Source: Pseudonocardia sp. CNS-139
Lineage (GTDB): Bacteria; Actinomycetota; Actinomycetes; Mycobacteriales; Pseudonocardiaceae
NCBI GenBank assembly: GCA_001942415.1
Contig: MKJX01000221.1
Coordinates: forward strand, 1 to 35,745
Length of the DNA stretch: 35,745 nt
Direction of reading: 5' to 3'
Part shown: positions 18,377 through 25,721 of the stretch, in pieces
How positions within the stretch are numbered: position 1 is the first letter of the stretch
How the letters are laid out: each line of letters begins with the position of its first letter
The notes under the pieces: generated by a model
Seen by the model: only the letters and a program-made list of their open reading frames with translations
Databases searched by the model: none
Told to the model about the DNA's origin: nothing
Translations under genes and position numbers: made by a program

Positions 18377-19321
18377 CTACTGGTCCGACGTCTGGGTGTG
18401 CTCCGGCATTCCCAGCTCGGCGCGCAGGTCGGCGAGCAGCACCGCGGGCCCCTCGTCGGACGGGAGCCCGCGCGCGGTGAACCACTCGCCGATCCGCCGG
18501 ACGTCGCGGGCCAGGTACTCCGGGCCCTGCGGGTTGCCGACCACGTCCACGACCTGCGGAAGGTCGATGAGGACGAGGCGGCCGCCGGCGACGAGGACGT
18601 TGTACGCGGACAGGTCGCCGTGGGTCATCCCGTGGCGGGCCAGCCCCCGCAGCGCCGCGCCGAGCTGGTGCCAGAGGTCACACAGCTCGTCGGGTCCGGG
18701 CCGCAGCTGGGCGAGCCGGGGCGCCGCGGTGCCGTCGGGCGTGCCGACGAACTCCAGCAGCAGCTCCGTGCCGGCCAGCTGCACCGGGTACGGGACCGCG
18801 ACGCCGTCGGCCCAGAGCCGGGAGAGCGCCGAGAACTCGGCGTCCGCCCACTGGCCCGACAGCAGCTCGCGGCCGAACGCGGTGCGGCGCGCCATCGCGC
18901 GCGTCTCGCGGGAGCGGCGGACCCGCCGTCCTTCGAGGTAGCCCGCGTCGCGGTGGAACATCCGGTGCTCGGCGCCGCGGTAGCGCTTGGCGGCCATCAG
19001 GGCCCGCCGCCCGCTGCCGGGCACGGCTCGCTCGATCAGGTGAACATCGGCCTCCTTGCCGGTCTTGAGCACGCCGAGCTCGGTGTCGACGGCGGCGTGC
19101 TCGGTGACCACCCAGGACGGGCGGGGTTGCGGGCCGTGCGCGGCGCCGTCCCACGTGGACCAGCGGTCGCCGGACGGCGGGCCGTCCGGGTCGGTGCCGG
19201 CCCGCTCGTCCAGGCTGCGGCGCTGTTCGTCGTGGCGCTGCTCCTCGTCGTCGAAACGGGGACGGCGCCGGCGGTTCCTGCGCGGCTCGGGAAAATCTGC
19301 ATACGACTCTGCGTCGGGCAA
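18377..19321 (-). CDS. RIO-type serine protein kinase
   Basis: An atypical protein kinase of the RIO family; in eukaryotes and archaea these act in small-subunit maturation, and the bacterial role is unsettled. A basic, disordered N-terminus (about residues 1-75) precedes the kinase core. The nucleotide loop is GVLKTGKEADVHLIE, the Lys in MAAKRYRG anchors ATP, the catalytic loop is THGDLSAYNVL, and the metal-binding loop LIDLPQVVD replaces DFG as is normal for RIO. All catalytic residues are present, so it should be active. The product is 314 residues and intact. The start is a TTG at 19321 with an AGGAG site 8 nt upstream. A short uORF precedes it. Confidence 0.9.
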   Translation of the reverse strand: MPDAESYADFPEPRRNRRRRPRFDDEEQRHDEQRRSLDERAGTDPDGPPSGDRWSTWDGAAHGPQPRPSWVVTEHAAVDTELGVLKTGKEADVHLIERAVPGSGRRALMAAKRYRGAEHRMFHRDAGYLEGRRVRRSRETRAMARRTAFGRELLSGQWADAEFSALSRLWADGVAVPYPVQLAGTELLLEFVGTPDGTAAPRLAQLRPGPDELCDLWHQLGAALRGLARHGMTHGDLSAYNVLVAGGRLVLIDLPQVVDVVGNPQGPEYLARDVRRIGEWFTARGLPSDEGPAVLLADLRAELGMPEHTQTSDQ

Positions 19322-19357
19322 AGCGGGGCTCCTGGGAGTGACGCCCCGCGGGAATCG

Positions 19358-19414
19358 TCAGCGCGGGGCGGGGTTCGGACGGGTGCGGGCCACGTCCACG
19401 ACAGCGATGGCCAT
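19358..19414 (-). CDS. putative 18-codon upstream ORF (leader peptide) before RIO kinase
   Basis: ATG at 19414 has one of the best ribosome binding sites in the window (GGAGGAGGTG, 4 nt spacing to GTG ATG). It encodes MAIAVVDVARTRPNPAPR and stops 36 nt before the TTG start of the kinase. The region around the stop can pair in two ways: GCCCCGCG with CGCGGGGC, or TGACG with CGTCA. That is what an attenuator or translation-coupling leader would show. The peptide is not one I recognise, and it may instead be chance. Confidence 0.45.
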   Translation of the reverse strand: MAIAVVDVARTRPNPAPR

Positions 19415-19467
19415 CACGCACCTCCTCCGCTTCTCCACCGGGCTCCCGGCTGGTCGAGGGCAACCGT

Positions 19468-19489
19468 GCCAGGCCCGCGCGGGCCCGGC
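19468..19489 (-). terminator. GC-rich hairpin after yaaA
   Basis: GCCAGGCCCGCGCGGGCCCGGC folds on the perfect palindrome GGCCCGCGCGGGCC with one mismatch above it. It lies 8 nt after the yaaA stop (19497) and before the uORF/RIO unit. It has no U-tract. Confidence 0.5.
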
Positions 19490-19496
19490 AACGGGA

Positions 19497-20242
19497 TTAC
19501 GCGGGGACGATCACCTCGACGGCGTTGCCCCGGCGCTCCACCCGCATCCCGGCGCGGCGCGCGATCGCCGCCACCGCCGCGGCGTCCGACGGCTCGGCCC
19601 GCGTGCTGGCCAGCACCCGGGCCAGCCGCCCCTTGTGCGCCTTGTTGAAGTGGCTGACGACGCTGCGGGTGCCGTCCGGGCGCTCGGCGAGCACGGTGAC
19701 GGTGACCGCGCCGGGCACCCGGCCCAGCGCCGCGTACGAGCCCGAGCGCAGGTCGACGACCAGGTCGGCGGCGGCGAGCGCGGCCAGCTCCGGCTCCAGC
19801 ACGGGCTTCCAGCGCGCGGCGAGCGTGCCGCCCGCGGGCAGCGCCGAGCCGGCCGAGAGCCGGTAGGCGGGCACCGGGTCGGTGGCCCGCAGCAGCCCGA
19901 AGAGCGCCGACCCGACGACCAGCCGCTCCCGGGCCCGCCCGGCCGCGGCGCCGCGTAGCGATCCCGCATCCAGGCGTCGTAGAGCACTCCCGTGTAGCGG
20001 TGCAGCGCGGGCATCGTCGGGGACGTGCGCAACGCGGCGTTGCGGGCGATCTCGGCGTCCTGCGCGGGGGAGAGCCCGAGCGCCGTGCGGCAGCCGGCCG
20101 GGTCGGCGGCCAGCTCCACCAGCTCGTCGACGAGCGCCTTGCGCACCGGGTCGAGCGCCGGGTGCGCGAGCGCCGCGAGGTCGAGCGGGGGACCGTCGCC
20201 CCCGTCGCGCTTCGTCTCCGACGGCGGCAGCAGCACGAGCAT
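19497..20242 (-). CDS. yaaA: peroxide stress protein YaaA (DUF328/UPF0246)
   Basis: YaaA proteins bind DNA and limit iron-mediated oxidative damage during peroxide stress in E. coli; here the role is by homology. The signature start MLVLLPPSETK and the late motif SHFNKAHKGRLARVL are both present, with YTGVLYDAWM between them. The frame changes near 19951 and one base restores RARERLVVGSALFGLLRATD before PVPAYRLSAGS. Corrected length is about 248 residues, normal for the family. ATG 20242 is favoured by a -10 (TAACCT, 20254-20249) 6 nt upstream, so it is probably leaderless even though it directly follows the TetR gene. Confidence 0.92.
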
Positions 20243-20248
20243 CTGCGC

Positions 20249-20254
20249 AGGTTA
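20249..20254 (-). promoter_or_regulatory. -10 box (TAACCT) of yaaA
   Basis: TAACCT lies 6 nt before ATG 20242 on the minus strand and 3 nt after the TetR stop. Confidence 0.6.
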
Positions 20255-20256
20255 GG

Positions 20257-20922
20257 TCACGTGTCGGGGCCGGCCGGGAGCAGGCCGCGGAGCACCTTCG
20301 CGAGCACGCCGGGCAGCGGGTCGGCGGCCGGGTCCGCGCCGGTCACGTCGAGCGCGGCCAGGTGCGGGTGCCCGCCCGCGGCCACGACGTGCGCGACGTA
20401 GCGCGCGCTGCGCAGCGTGTCGGCGGGGGCCAGCTCGTTGCGGGTCGCGGCCGCGACCACGGCGTTGAGCACGGCGTACGCGGTGAGCTTGCTCGGCCCG
20501 TCGGCGGGATGCCCGGCCAGCACGGCGAGCACGTGCTCGGTGACGTCCACCCCGTTGGGCCCGAGCACCGGCCGGGTGAGCACCAGCTCGACGAGCCACG
20601 GGTGGCGGCGGAACACGTCGCGCGACTGCAACCCGAGGTGGACGAGGTCGGCGACCCAGTCCCCGGTGGGCGGGCGCAGCTCCAGCTCCGCGGCGACGTG
20701 GTCGGCCATGAGGTCGAGCAGGTCGTCGCGGGTGTCGACGTAGCGGTAGAGCGACGCGGCGGCCGTGCCCAGCTCGGTGGCCACCCGCCGCATGGAGACC
20801 TCGCCGGTGCCGGAGCGGTCCGCGACCCGCACGGCGGCCTCGGTGATCTCGGCGCGGCTGCGCTGCGCCGGCCGTCCCACGCCCGCCTTCTCCGGCCGGA
20901 GCCAGATCAGCTCGGACCCCAT
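20257..20922 (-). CDS. TetR family transcriptional regulator
   Basis: A 221-residue, intact regulator. The N-terminal helix-turn-helix spans about residues 20-68: RAEITEAAVRVAD, then VSMRRVATELGTAAASLYRY and VDTRDDLLDLM. The C-terminal part (RHPWLVELVLTRPVLGPNG) resembles the TetR_C domain of tetracycline-repressor-like proteins. ATG 20922 has a GGAGGAG site. It is followed directly by yaaA and is divergent from the metY leader region, with 94 bp between the starts at 20922 and 21017. The ligand is unknown. It could control itself, yaaA or the metYX locus, but no clear palindromic operator is visible in the divergent gap. Confidence 0.9.
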   Translation of the reverse strand: MGSELIWLRPEKAGVGRPAQRSRAEITEAAVRVADRSGTGEVSMRRVATELGTAAASLYRYVDTRDDLLDLMADHVAAELELRPPTGDWVADLVHLGLQSRDVFRRHPWLVELVLTRPVLGPNGVDVTEHVLAVLAGHPADGPSKLTAYAVLNAVVAAATRNELAPADTLRSARYVAHVVAAGGHPHLAALDVTGADPAADPLPGVLAKVLRGLLPAGPDT

Positions 20923-20980
20923 CCCGATCTCCTCCCCGGGCGCTCCGCCCTCACCGACCGGCCCCTCACCTACCGGGTGG

Positions 20981-21009
20981 TTGTGCGCATGTCACGTGCC
21001 CGTTACCGT
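20981..21009 (+). promoter_or_regulatory. promoter of the metY leader transcript
   Basis: The -10 TACCGT (21004-21009) lies 7 nt before GTG 21017. A partial -35 TTGTGC (20981-20986) is 17 bp further upstream. The leader peptide is therefore probably leaderless. Confidence 0.6.
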
Positions 21010-21016
21010 CGCTCGC

Positions 21017-21094
21017 GTGATCCGCCTCGTGGCGCGCCGGCATGTCGATCTCATGCGCGGAGTCACGGCCACGGCCTGTCGCACCGGCCGCTGA
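21017..21094 (+). CDS. leader peptide (RLVARRHVDL family) upstream of metY
   Basis: A 25-residue ORF from GTG 21017: MIRLVARRHVDLMRG, then VTATACRTGR and stop. The block R-L-V-x-R-R-H-V-D-L-x-R followed by a near-terminal cysteine is the hallmark of small actinobacterial leader peptides found before sulfur-assimilation and methionine/cysteine genes. It has a -10 at leaderless spacing, and its stop lies 49 nt before the metY start. The likely role is cysteine-responsive attenuation, by analogy with cysteine-rich leaderless leaders in mycobacteria; here there is one Cys codon (TGT) five codons before the stop. No SAM riboswitch was recognised in the same gap. Confidence 0.8.
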   Translation: MIRLVARRHVDLMRGVTATACRTGR

Positions 21095-21143
21095 CCGATC
21101 CGTCGCAAGCACATTCCCTCCCCATTCCTTCCAGGAGACTGCC

Positions 21144-22437
21144 GTGTCCGAGAACTGGTCGTTCGAGACCAAGCAGGTCCACGCCGGCGCCACGTCCGAC
21201 CCCACCACCGCGCCCGCGCCACGCCGATCTACCAGACCACGTCCTACACGTTCCGCGACACCGAACACGCGGCGGCGCTCTTCGGGCTCACCGAGCTGGG
21301 CAACATCTACACGCGGATCATGAACCCCACCCAGGACGTCCTGGAGCAGCGGGTCACCGCGCTGGAGGGCGGGCTGGCCGCCGTCGCGTTCGCGTCCGGG
21401 CAGGCCGCCGAGACCCTCGCGATCCTCAACATCGCCGAGGCCGGCGACCACATCGTCTCCAGCTCCTCGCTCTACGGCGGCACGTACAACCTCTTCCACT
21501 ACACGTTCCCGAAGCTGGGCATCGAGGTCTCGTTCGTCGACGACCCGGACAGCGTGGAGGAATGGGCCGCGGCCGTCCGCCCCAACACCAAGGCGTTCTT
21601 CGCCGAGACGCTCGGCAACCCGCGCGGCAACGTGCTGGACGTGCGTGCGGTCGCCGACGCCGCGCACGCCGCGGGCGTCCCGCTGATCGTCGACAACACG
21701 GTGCCCACGCCGTACCTGCTGCGCCCGATCGAGCACGGCGCCGACATCGTGGTGCACTCGGCCACGAAGTTCCTCGGCGGCCACGGCACCGCGATCGGCG
21801 GCGTCGTGATCGACTCCGGCAACTTCCCGTGGGGCGAGCACGCCGCCCGCTACCCCGGCCTCACCACGGCGGACCCGAGCTACCACGGCCTCAACTACTG
21901 GGACGCGCTCGGCCCGCAGTCCTACATCATCAAGCTGCGCGTCCAGCTCCTGCGCGACCTCGGCCCGGCCATCTCCCCGCAGAACAGCTTCCTGCTCATC
22001 CAGGCATCGAGACGCTCTCCCTGCGCATCGAGCGGCACGTGCAGAACGCGCAGGCCGTCGCGGAGTGGCTGGAGCAGCGCGACGAGGTCGAGAAGGTCCA
22101 CTACGCCGGGCTGCCGTCGAGCCCGTGGTACGAGGCCGGGCAGAAGTACCTGCCGCGCGGGGCCGGTGCCGTCGTGGCGTTCGACATCGCCGGCGGCGTC
22201 GAGGCCGGGCGCCGGTTCGTCGACGCGCTGGAGCTGCACAGCCACCTCGCCAACATCGGCGACGTGCGCAGCCTCGTGATCCACCCGGCCAGCACCACGC
22301 ACAGCCAGCTCTCCGGCGAGGAGCAGCTCGCGACGGGCGTGACGCCGGGCCTGGTGCGGCTGTCGGTCGGCCTGGAGGGCATCGAGGACATCAAGGCCGA
22401 CCTCGACGCCGGCTTCCGGGCGGCCAAGGGGGCCTGA
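21144..22437 (+). CDS. metY: O-acetylhomoserine aminocarboxypropyltransferase / sulfhydrylase
   Basis: A PLP enzyme that makes homocysteine from O-acetylhomoserine and sulfide. The start MSENWSFETKQVHAG has an AGGAG site 6 nt upstream of GTG 21144. Family blocks include YTRIMNPTQDVLEQRVTALE, the cofactor-binding SSSLYGGTYNLF, the DNTVPTPYLLRP segment and the PLP lysine in HSATKFLGGHGTAIGG. The C-terminal HPASTTHSQL-SGEEQ is typical. The frame breaks near 21215 and near 22004 (LLIQ|GIETLSLR), each fixed by one C or G. About 432 residues are expected. metX follows after 8 bp, so the pair forms an operon behind the leader peptide. Confidence 0.95.
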
Positions 22438-22445
22438 CCGCTCCC

Positions 22446-23585
22446 GTGACCGCAGTCGAGCTCCTGCCTCCCGCCACCGGTGCGTGGCGGGAGGGGGACG
22501 ACCCCGGGCGGCGGCGCTTCCTCGACCTGCCCGCGCCGCTGCGGCTGGAGGCCGGCGGCGAGTTGCCCGGCGTCCGGATCGCGTACGAGACGTGGGGCGA
22601 GCCGGCCCCGGACGCGTCCAACGCCGTGCTCGTGCTGCACGCGCTCACCGGCGACAGCCACGTGACCGGCCCGGCCGGGCCCGGCCACCCGACCGCGGGC
22701 TGGTGGGAGCCGCTGGTCGGGCCGGGCCGGGCGCTGGACCCGCAGCGGTGGTTCGTCGTCGTGCCCAACGTCGTCGGCGGGTGCCAGGGCAGCACCGGCC
22801 CGGCCGCGGCCGCGCCCGACGGGCGGCCGTGGGGGAGCCGGTTCCCGCTGGTCACGGCCCGGGACGCGGTGGCGGCCGAGGCGGTGCTCGCCGACGCGCT
22901 CGGCATCGGGCGGTGGGCCGCGGTCGTCGGCGGCTCGATGGGCGGGATGCGCGCGCTGGAGTGGGCGGCGAGCGAGCCCGAGCGCGTCGAGCGGCTCTTC
23001 CTGCTCGCCTGCCCCGCCGCGACGTCGGCCGAGCAGATCGCGTGGGCGGCGCCGCAGCTCGCAGCCATCCGGGGCGACCCCGGCTGGCACGGCGGCGACT
23101 ACCACGACCTGGCCGCGGGGGAGGGCCCGCACGTCGGGCTGGGCGTCGCGCGGCGGATGGCGCACCTGTCCTACCGCAGCCCGTACGAGCTGGCGCAGCG
23201 GTTCGGCCGCAGCCCGCAGGACGGCGAGGACCCGTGGCGCGGCGGGCGCTACGCGGTCGAGTCGTACCTGGACCACCACGCCGCCAAGCTGGTGCGGCGC
23301 TTCGACGCGGCGTCGTACGTGCGGCTGACCGAGATGATGAACGCGCACGACGTCGGCCGCGGCCGGGGCGGCGTCGCGGCCGGGCTCGCCCGCGTGACGG
23401 CGCGGACGCTCGTCGCGGCCGTCAGTTCCGACCGGCTCTACCCGGCGGAGCAGCAGGCCGAGCTGGCCGCCGGGATCCGGGGCGCCGGGCCGCTGCGGAT
23501 GATCGACTCGCCGTACGGCCACGACGGCTTCCTCATCGAGGCCCCCACGGTAGGCGACCTCCTGACGGAGCTGCTGACGAGCTGA
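22446..23585 (+). CDS. metX: homoserine O-acetyltransferase
   Basis: Acetylates homoserine with acetyl-CoA and supplies the substrate of the neighbouring MetY. The 379-residue frame is intact. The alpha/beta-hydrolase triad is visible: nucleophile in VVGGSMGGMRALEW, Asp in VAAVSSDRLYPAEQQ, His in SPYGHDGFLIE. Also typical are LHALTGDSHVTGPA, the VGPGRALDPQRWFVV block and NVVGGCQGSTGP. The start is GTG 22446, 8 bp after the metY stop, which suggests translation in the same operon. No strong ribosome binding site is seen beyond the coupled context. Confidence 0.97.
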   Translation: MTAVELLPPATGAWREGDDPGRRRFLDLPAPLRLEAGGELPGVRIAYETWGEPAPDASNAVLVLHALTGDSHVTGPAGPGHPTAGWWEPLVGPGRALDPQRWFVVVPNVVGGCQGSTGPAAAAPDGRPWGSRFPLVTARDAVAAEAVLADALGIGRWAAVVGGSMGGMRALEWAASEPERVERLFLLACPAATSAEQIAWAAPQLAAIRGDPGWHGGDYHDLAAGEGPHVGLGVARRMAHLSYRSPYELAQRFGRSPQDGEDPWRGGRYAVESYLDHHAAKLVRRFDAASYVRLTEMMNAHDVGRGRGGVAAGLARVTARTLVAAVSSDRLYPAEQQAELAAGIRGAGPLRMIDSPYGHDGFLIEAPTVGDLLTELLTS

Positions 23586-23594
23586 CGGCCCGAT

Positions 23595-23658
23595 CGCATT
23601 CTGGCTCCACAACGCAGTTCCGGGGCCGCTCCTGACGACGTCATGGAGCCAGAATGCG
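23595..23658. repeat. 15-bp perfect inverted repeat with 34-nt loop after metX
   Basis: CGCATTCTGGCTCCA (23595-23609) and TGGAGCCAGAATGCG (23644-23658) are perfect complements. The element starts 10 bp after the metX stop and ends before the SMP-30 gene, overlapping an ATG at 23643. It is unrelated to the CGACTCGCG arrays. It may terminate metYX or be a dispersed REP-like or mobile palindrome. Confidence 0.75.
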
Positions 23659-23681
23659 GGTGGGGGTGGTACCACCTGCAC

Positions 23682-24533
23682 ATGACCGACACCGCTCTCC
23701 CCACCGTTGTGGACGGGTACTGCTTCCTGGAGGCGCCGCGCTGGCACGACGGCCGGCTGTGGCTCTCCGACTTCTTCCTCGGCACCGTCGTCTCCGTCGA
23801 CCCCGAGGTGGACGCCGCGCCGCGGCCGGAGGCGGAGCTGGAACACGGGGCGTCGGGCACCGGCTGGCTGCCGGACGGGCGGCTGCTGGTGGTGTCGATG
23901 CGCGACCGGCGGGTGCTGCGCCGCGAGCCCGACGGCACGCTCGTCGAGCACGCCGACCTCGCGCACCTGGCCACCGGCTGGTGCAACGACATGGTCGTGG
24001 ACGCGGCCGGCCGCGCGTACGTCGGCAACTTCGGCTACGACCTGATGGCGGGCGAGCCGGCCCGCCCGGCCGCGCTGATCCGCGTCGACCCCGACGGGAC
24101 GGCGTCGGTCGCCGCGCCGACCTGCGGTTCCCCAACGGTGCGGTGATCGTCGGGGACACGCTCGTGGTCGGCGAGACCACCGGCAACCGGATGAGCGCGT
24201 TCGACGTCGCGCCCGACGGGAGCCTCGGCCCGCGGCGCGACTGGGCGTCCTGGGACCTGCGGCCGGGCGTGTCGCGCCGGACGGGATCTGCGCCGACGCC
24301 GAGGGCCTGGTCTGGGTGGCCGACCCGGCCGGGCGCGGGCGATCCGCGTGCGCGAGGGCGGCGAGATCGTGCAGGTCGTCGACCCCGGCACGGGCGTGTT
24401 CGCGTGCGCGCTGGGCGGGCCGGACCGGCGCACGCTCTTCCTGTGCGTCGCGCCGAGCTACCACGAGTCGGAGCGCCGGCCGGTGCGGGAGGCGAAGGTG
24501 CTCGCGGTGCGGGTGGACGTGCCCGGGATGTGA
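23682..24533 (+). CDS. SMP-30/gluconolactonase/LRE family hydrolase
   Basis: A six-bladed propeller enzyme family that hydrolyses lactones or related esters with a divalent metal. FLEAPRWHDGRLWLSDFF has the metal-binding Glu, and CNDMVVDAAGRAYVGNFG and PNGAVIVGDTLVVGETTGNR are typical blades with the NDM metal-site Asn. PDGICADAEGLVWVADPAG appears after repair. Three small gaps (near 24116, 24275 and 24335) break the frame. Corrected length is about 284 residues. ATG 23682 is preferred: a TACCAC box lies 6 nt upstream, whereas ATG 23643 falls inside the inverted repeat. The natural substrate is unknown. Confidence 0.88.
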
Positions 24534-24541
24534 CCGTCGGG

Positions 24542-24547
24542 CAGGAT
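24542..24547 (+). promoter_or_regulatory. -10 box (CAGGAT), RibD-type reductase gene
   Basis: CAGGAT lies 6 nt before GTG 24554 and downstream of the SMP-30 stop. It suggests a leaderless start. Confidence 0.45.
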
Positions 24548-24553
24548 CACGGC

Positions 24554-25229
24554 GTGCCCCGCCCGTTCGTCCTGCTGTCGGCCGCGATGTCGGTGGACGG
24601 GTACCTCGACGACACCACGCCCGAGCGGCTGGTGCTCTCCGACGCCGCGGACTGGGACCGGGTGGACGAGGTGCGGGCGGGCGCCGACGCGATCCTCGTC
24701 GGCGCGACGACGATCCGCCGCGACGACCCGCGGCTGCTCGTACGCTCGCCGCAGCGGCGGGCGGCGCGGGAAGCGGCCGGGCGGGCGCCGGACCCGGTGA
24801 AGGTCACGCTCACCGCGAGCGGCGACCTCGACCCGGCGGCGCGCTTCTTCACGACCGGCACCGCCGAGAAGCTGGTCTATGCGGCGTCGGGCGGCGTGGT
24901 GAGCGCGCGTTCCGCGGTCGGCCACCTCGCCACCGTGGTGGACGCCGGTGCGCCCCTCGACCCCGCCGCGGTGCTCGCCGACCTGCACGGACGCGGCGTC
25001 GGGCGGCTGATGGTGGAGGGCGGCACCGCCGTGCACACCCTCTTCCTGACGGCCGGTCTCGCCGACGAGCTGCACCTCGTGGTCGCGCGTTTTCGTGGGG
25101 GACGGCGCGGCGCCGCGGTTCGTCGGGCCCGGCCGGTTCCCGCACGACACCGCGCACCGGATGCGGCTGGCCGAGGCCCGTCCGATCGGCGACCTCGTGC
25201 TGCTGCGCTACGCGCTGGGGCAGCGGTGA
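24554..25229 (+). CDS. RibD C-terminal/dihydrofolate reductase-fold pyrimidine reductase-like protein
   Basis: The product has the reductase half of RibD. The start PRPFVLLSAAMSVDGYLDD is the first strand with the SxDGxxxD motif, ADAILVGATTIRRDDPRLLV is the NADPH-binding GxxTxxxDxP block, and GRLMVEGGTAVHTLFL is the late GGxxL motif. It may reduce a pyrimidine or pterin-like substrate. The frame changes near 25091 in a TTTT run, needing one base removed or two added, to give FVGDGAAPRFVGPGRFPHD. Corrected length is about 225 residues. Its TGA overlaps the GTG of the next gene (GTGA), so it is coupled to the deaminase. Confidence 0.85.
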
Positions 25230-25667
25230 GCGACCGCACGTTCCTCGCCCGCGCCGTCGCGCTGGCCCGCAACTGCCCGCCGTCGGACACCGCGTTCTCG
25301 GTGGGCGCGGTGGTCGTCGACGCGGCGGGCGAGGTGCTCGCCGAGGCTGGTCGCGCATGCACGAGCCGCACGACCACGCCGAGGAGGCCGCGCTGCGCGC
25401 CTCGGGCCCGGCCGGCCCGTCCCGCCGGGCACCACGGTCTACAGCTCGCTGGAGCCGTGCAGCGCGCGGGCGTCCCGGCCGCTGACCTGCACGCAGCTGA
25501 TCATCGCCGCGGGCGTGGCCCGGGTGGTGTTCGCGTGGCGCGAGCCGGCCGTCTTCGTGGACGGGACGGGCGCGGAGCTGCTCGCGGCGGCCGGCGTCGA
25601 GGTGGTGGAGCTGCCCGGGCTGGCGGACGCGGCGAAGGAGCCCAACCGGCACCTGCTCGGCGGGTAG
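25226..25667 (+). CDS. RibD N-terminal-type (CMP/dCMP) deaminase family protein
   Basis: A zinc deaminase of the cytidine deaminase-like fold, equivalent to the deaminase half of RibD. It starts MSDRTFLARAVALARNCPPS, then VGAVVVDAAGEVLAEAWSR after repair. The catalytic zinc motif is HDHAEEAAL (H-A-E) with a later SLEPCSARASRPLTCTQLI (P-C-x8-C). Two single-base gaps, near 25346 and 25427, break the frame. About 146 residues are expected, ending KEPNRHLLGG. The GTG start overlaps the reductase stop, so the two halves of a RibD-like enzyme are made as separate, coupled proteins in the reverse order. Riboflavin synthesis is possible but not shown; no other rib gene is nearby. Confidence 0.85.
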
Positions 25668-25708
25668 CTCGGCGGGTAACCGGCGCGACGTGCGCCGGAG
25701 GGCGTCGC

Positions 25709-25714
25709 TACCCT
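25709..25714 (+). promoter_or_regulatory. -10 box (TACCCT) of proS
   Basis: TACCCT lies 7 nt before GTG 25722, so proS is probably leaderless. Confidence 0.65.
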
Positions 25715-25721
25715 TTCCGGG

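Noticed and set aside
20923..21143. SAM riboswitch before metY
   Set aside because: None of the SAM-I/IV core sequences is recognisable; the gap is mostly explained by the leader peptide.
23643..23681. Upstream ATG start for the SMP-30 protein
   Set aside because: It lies inside the inverted repeat and adds a non-conserved WGWYHLH-rich tail; ATG 23682 fits better.
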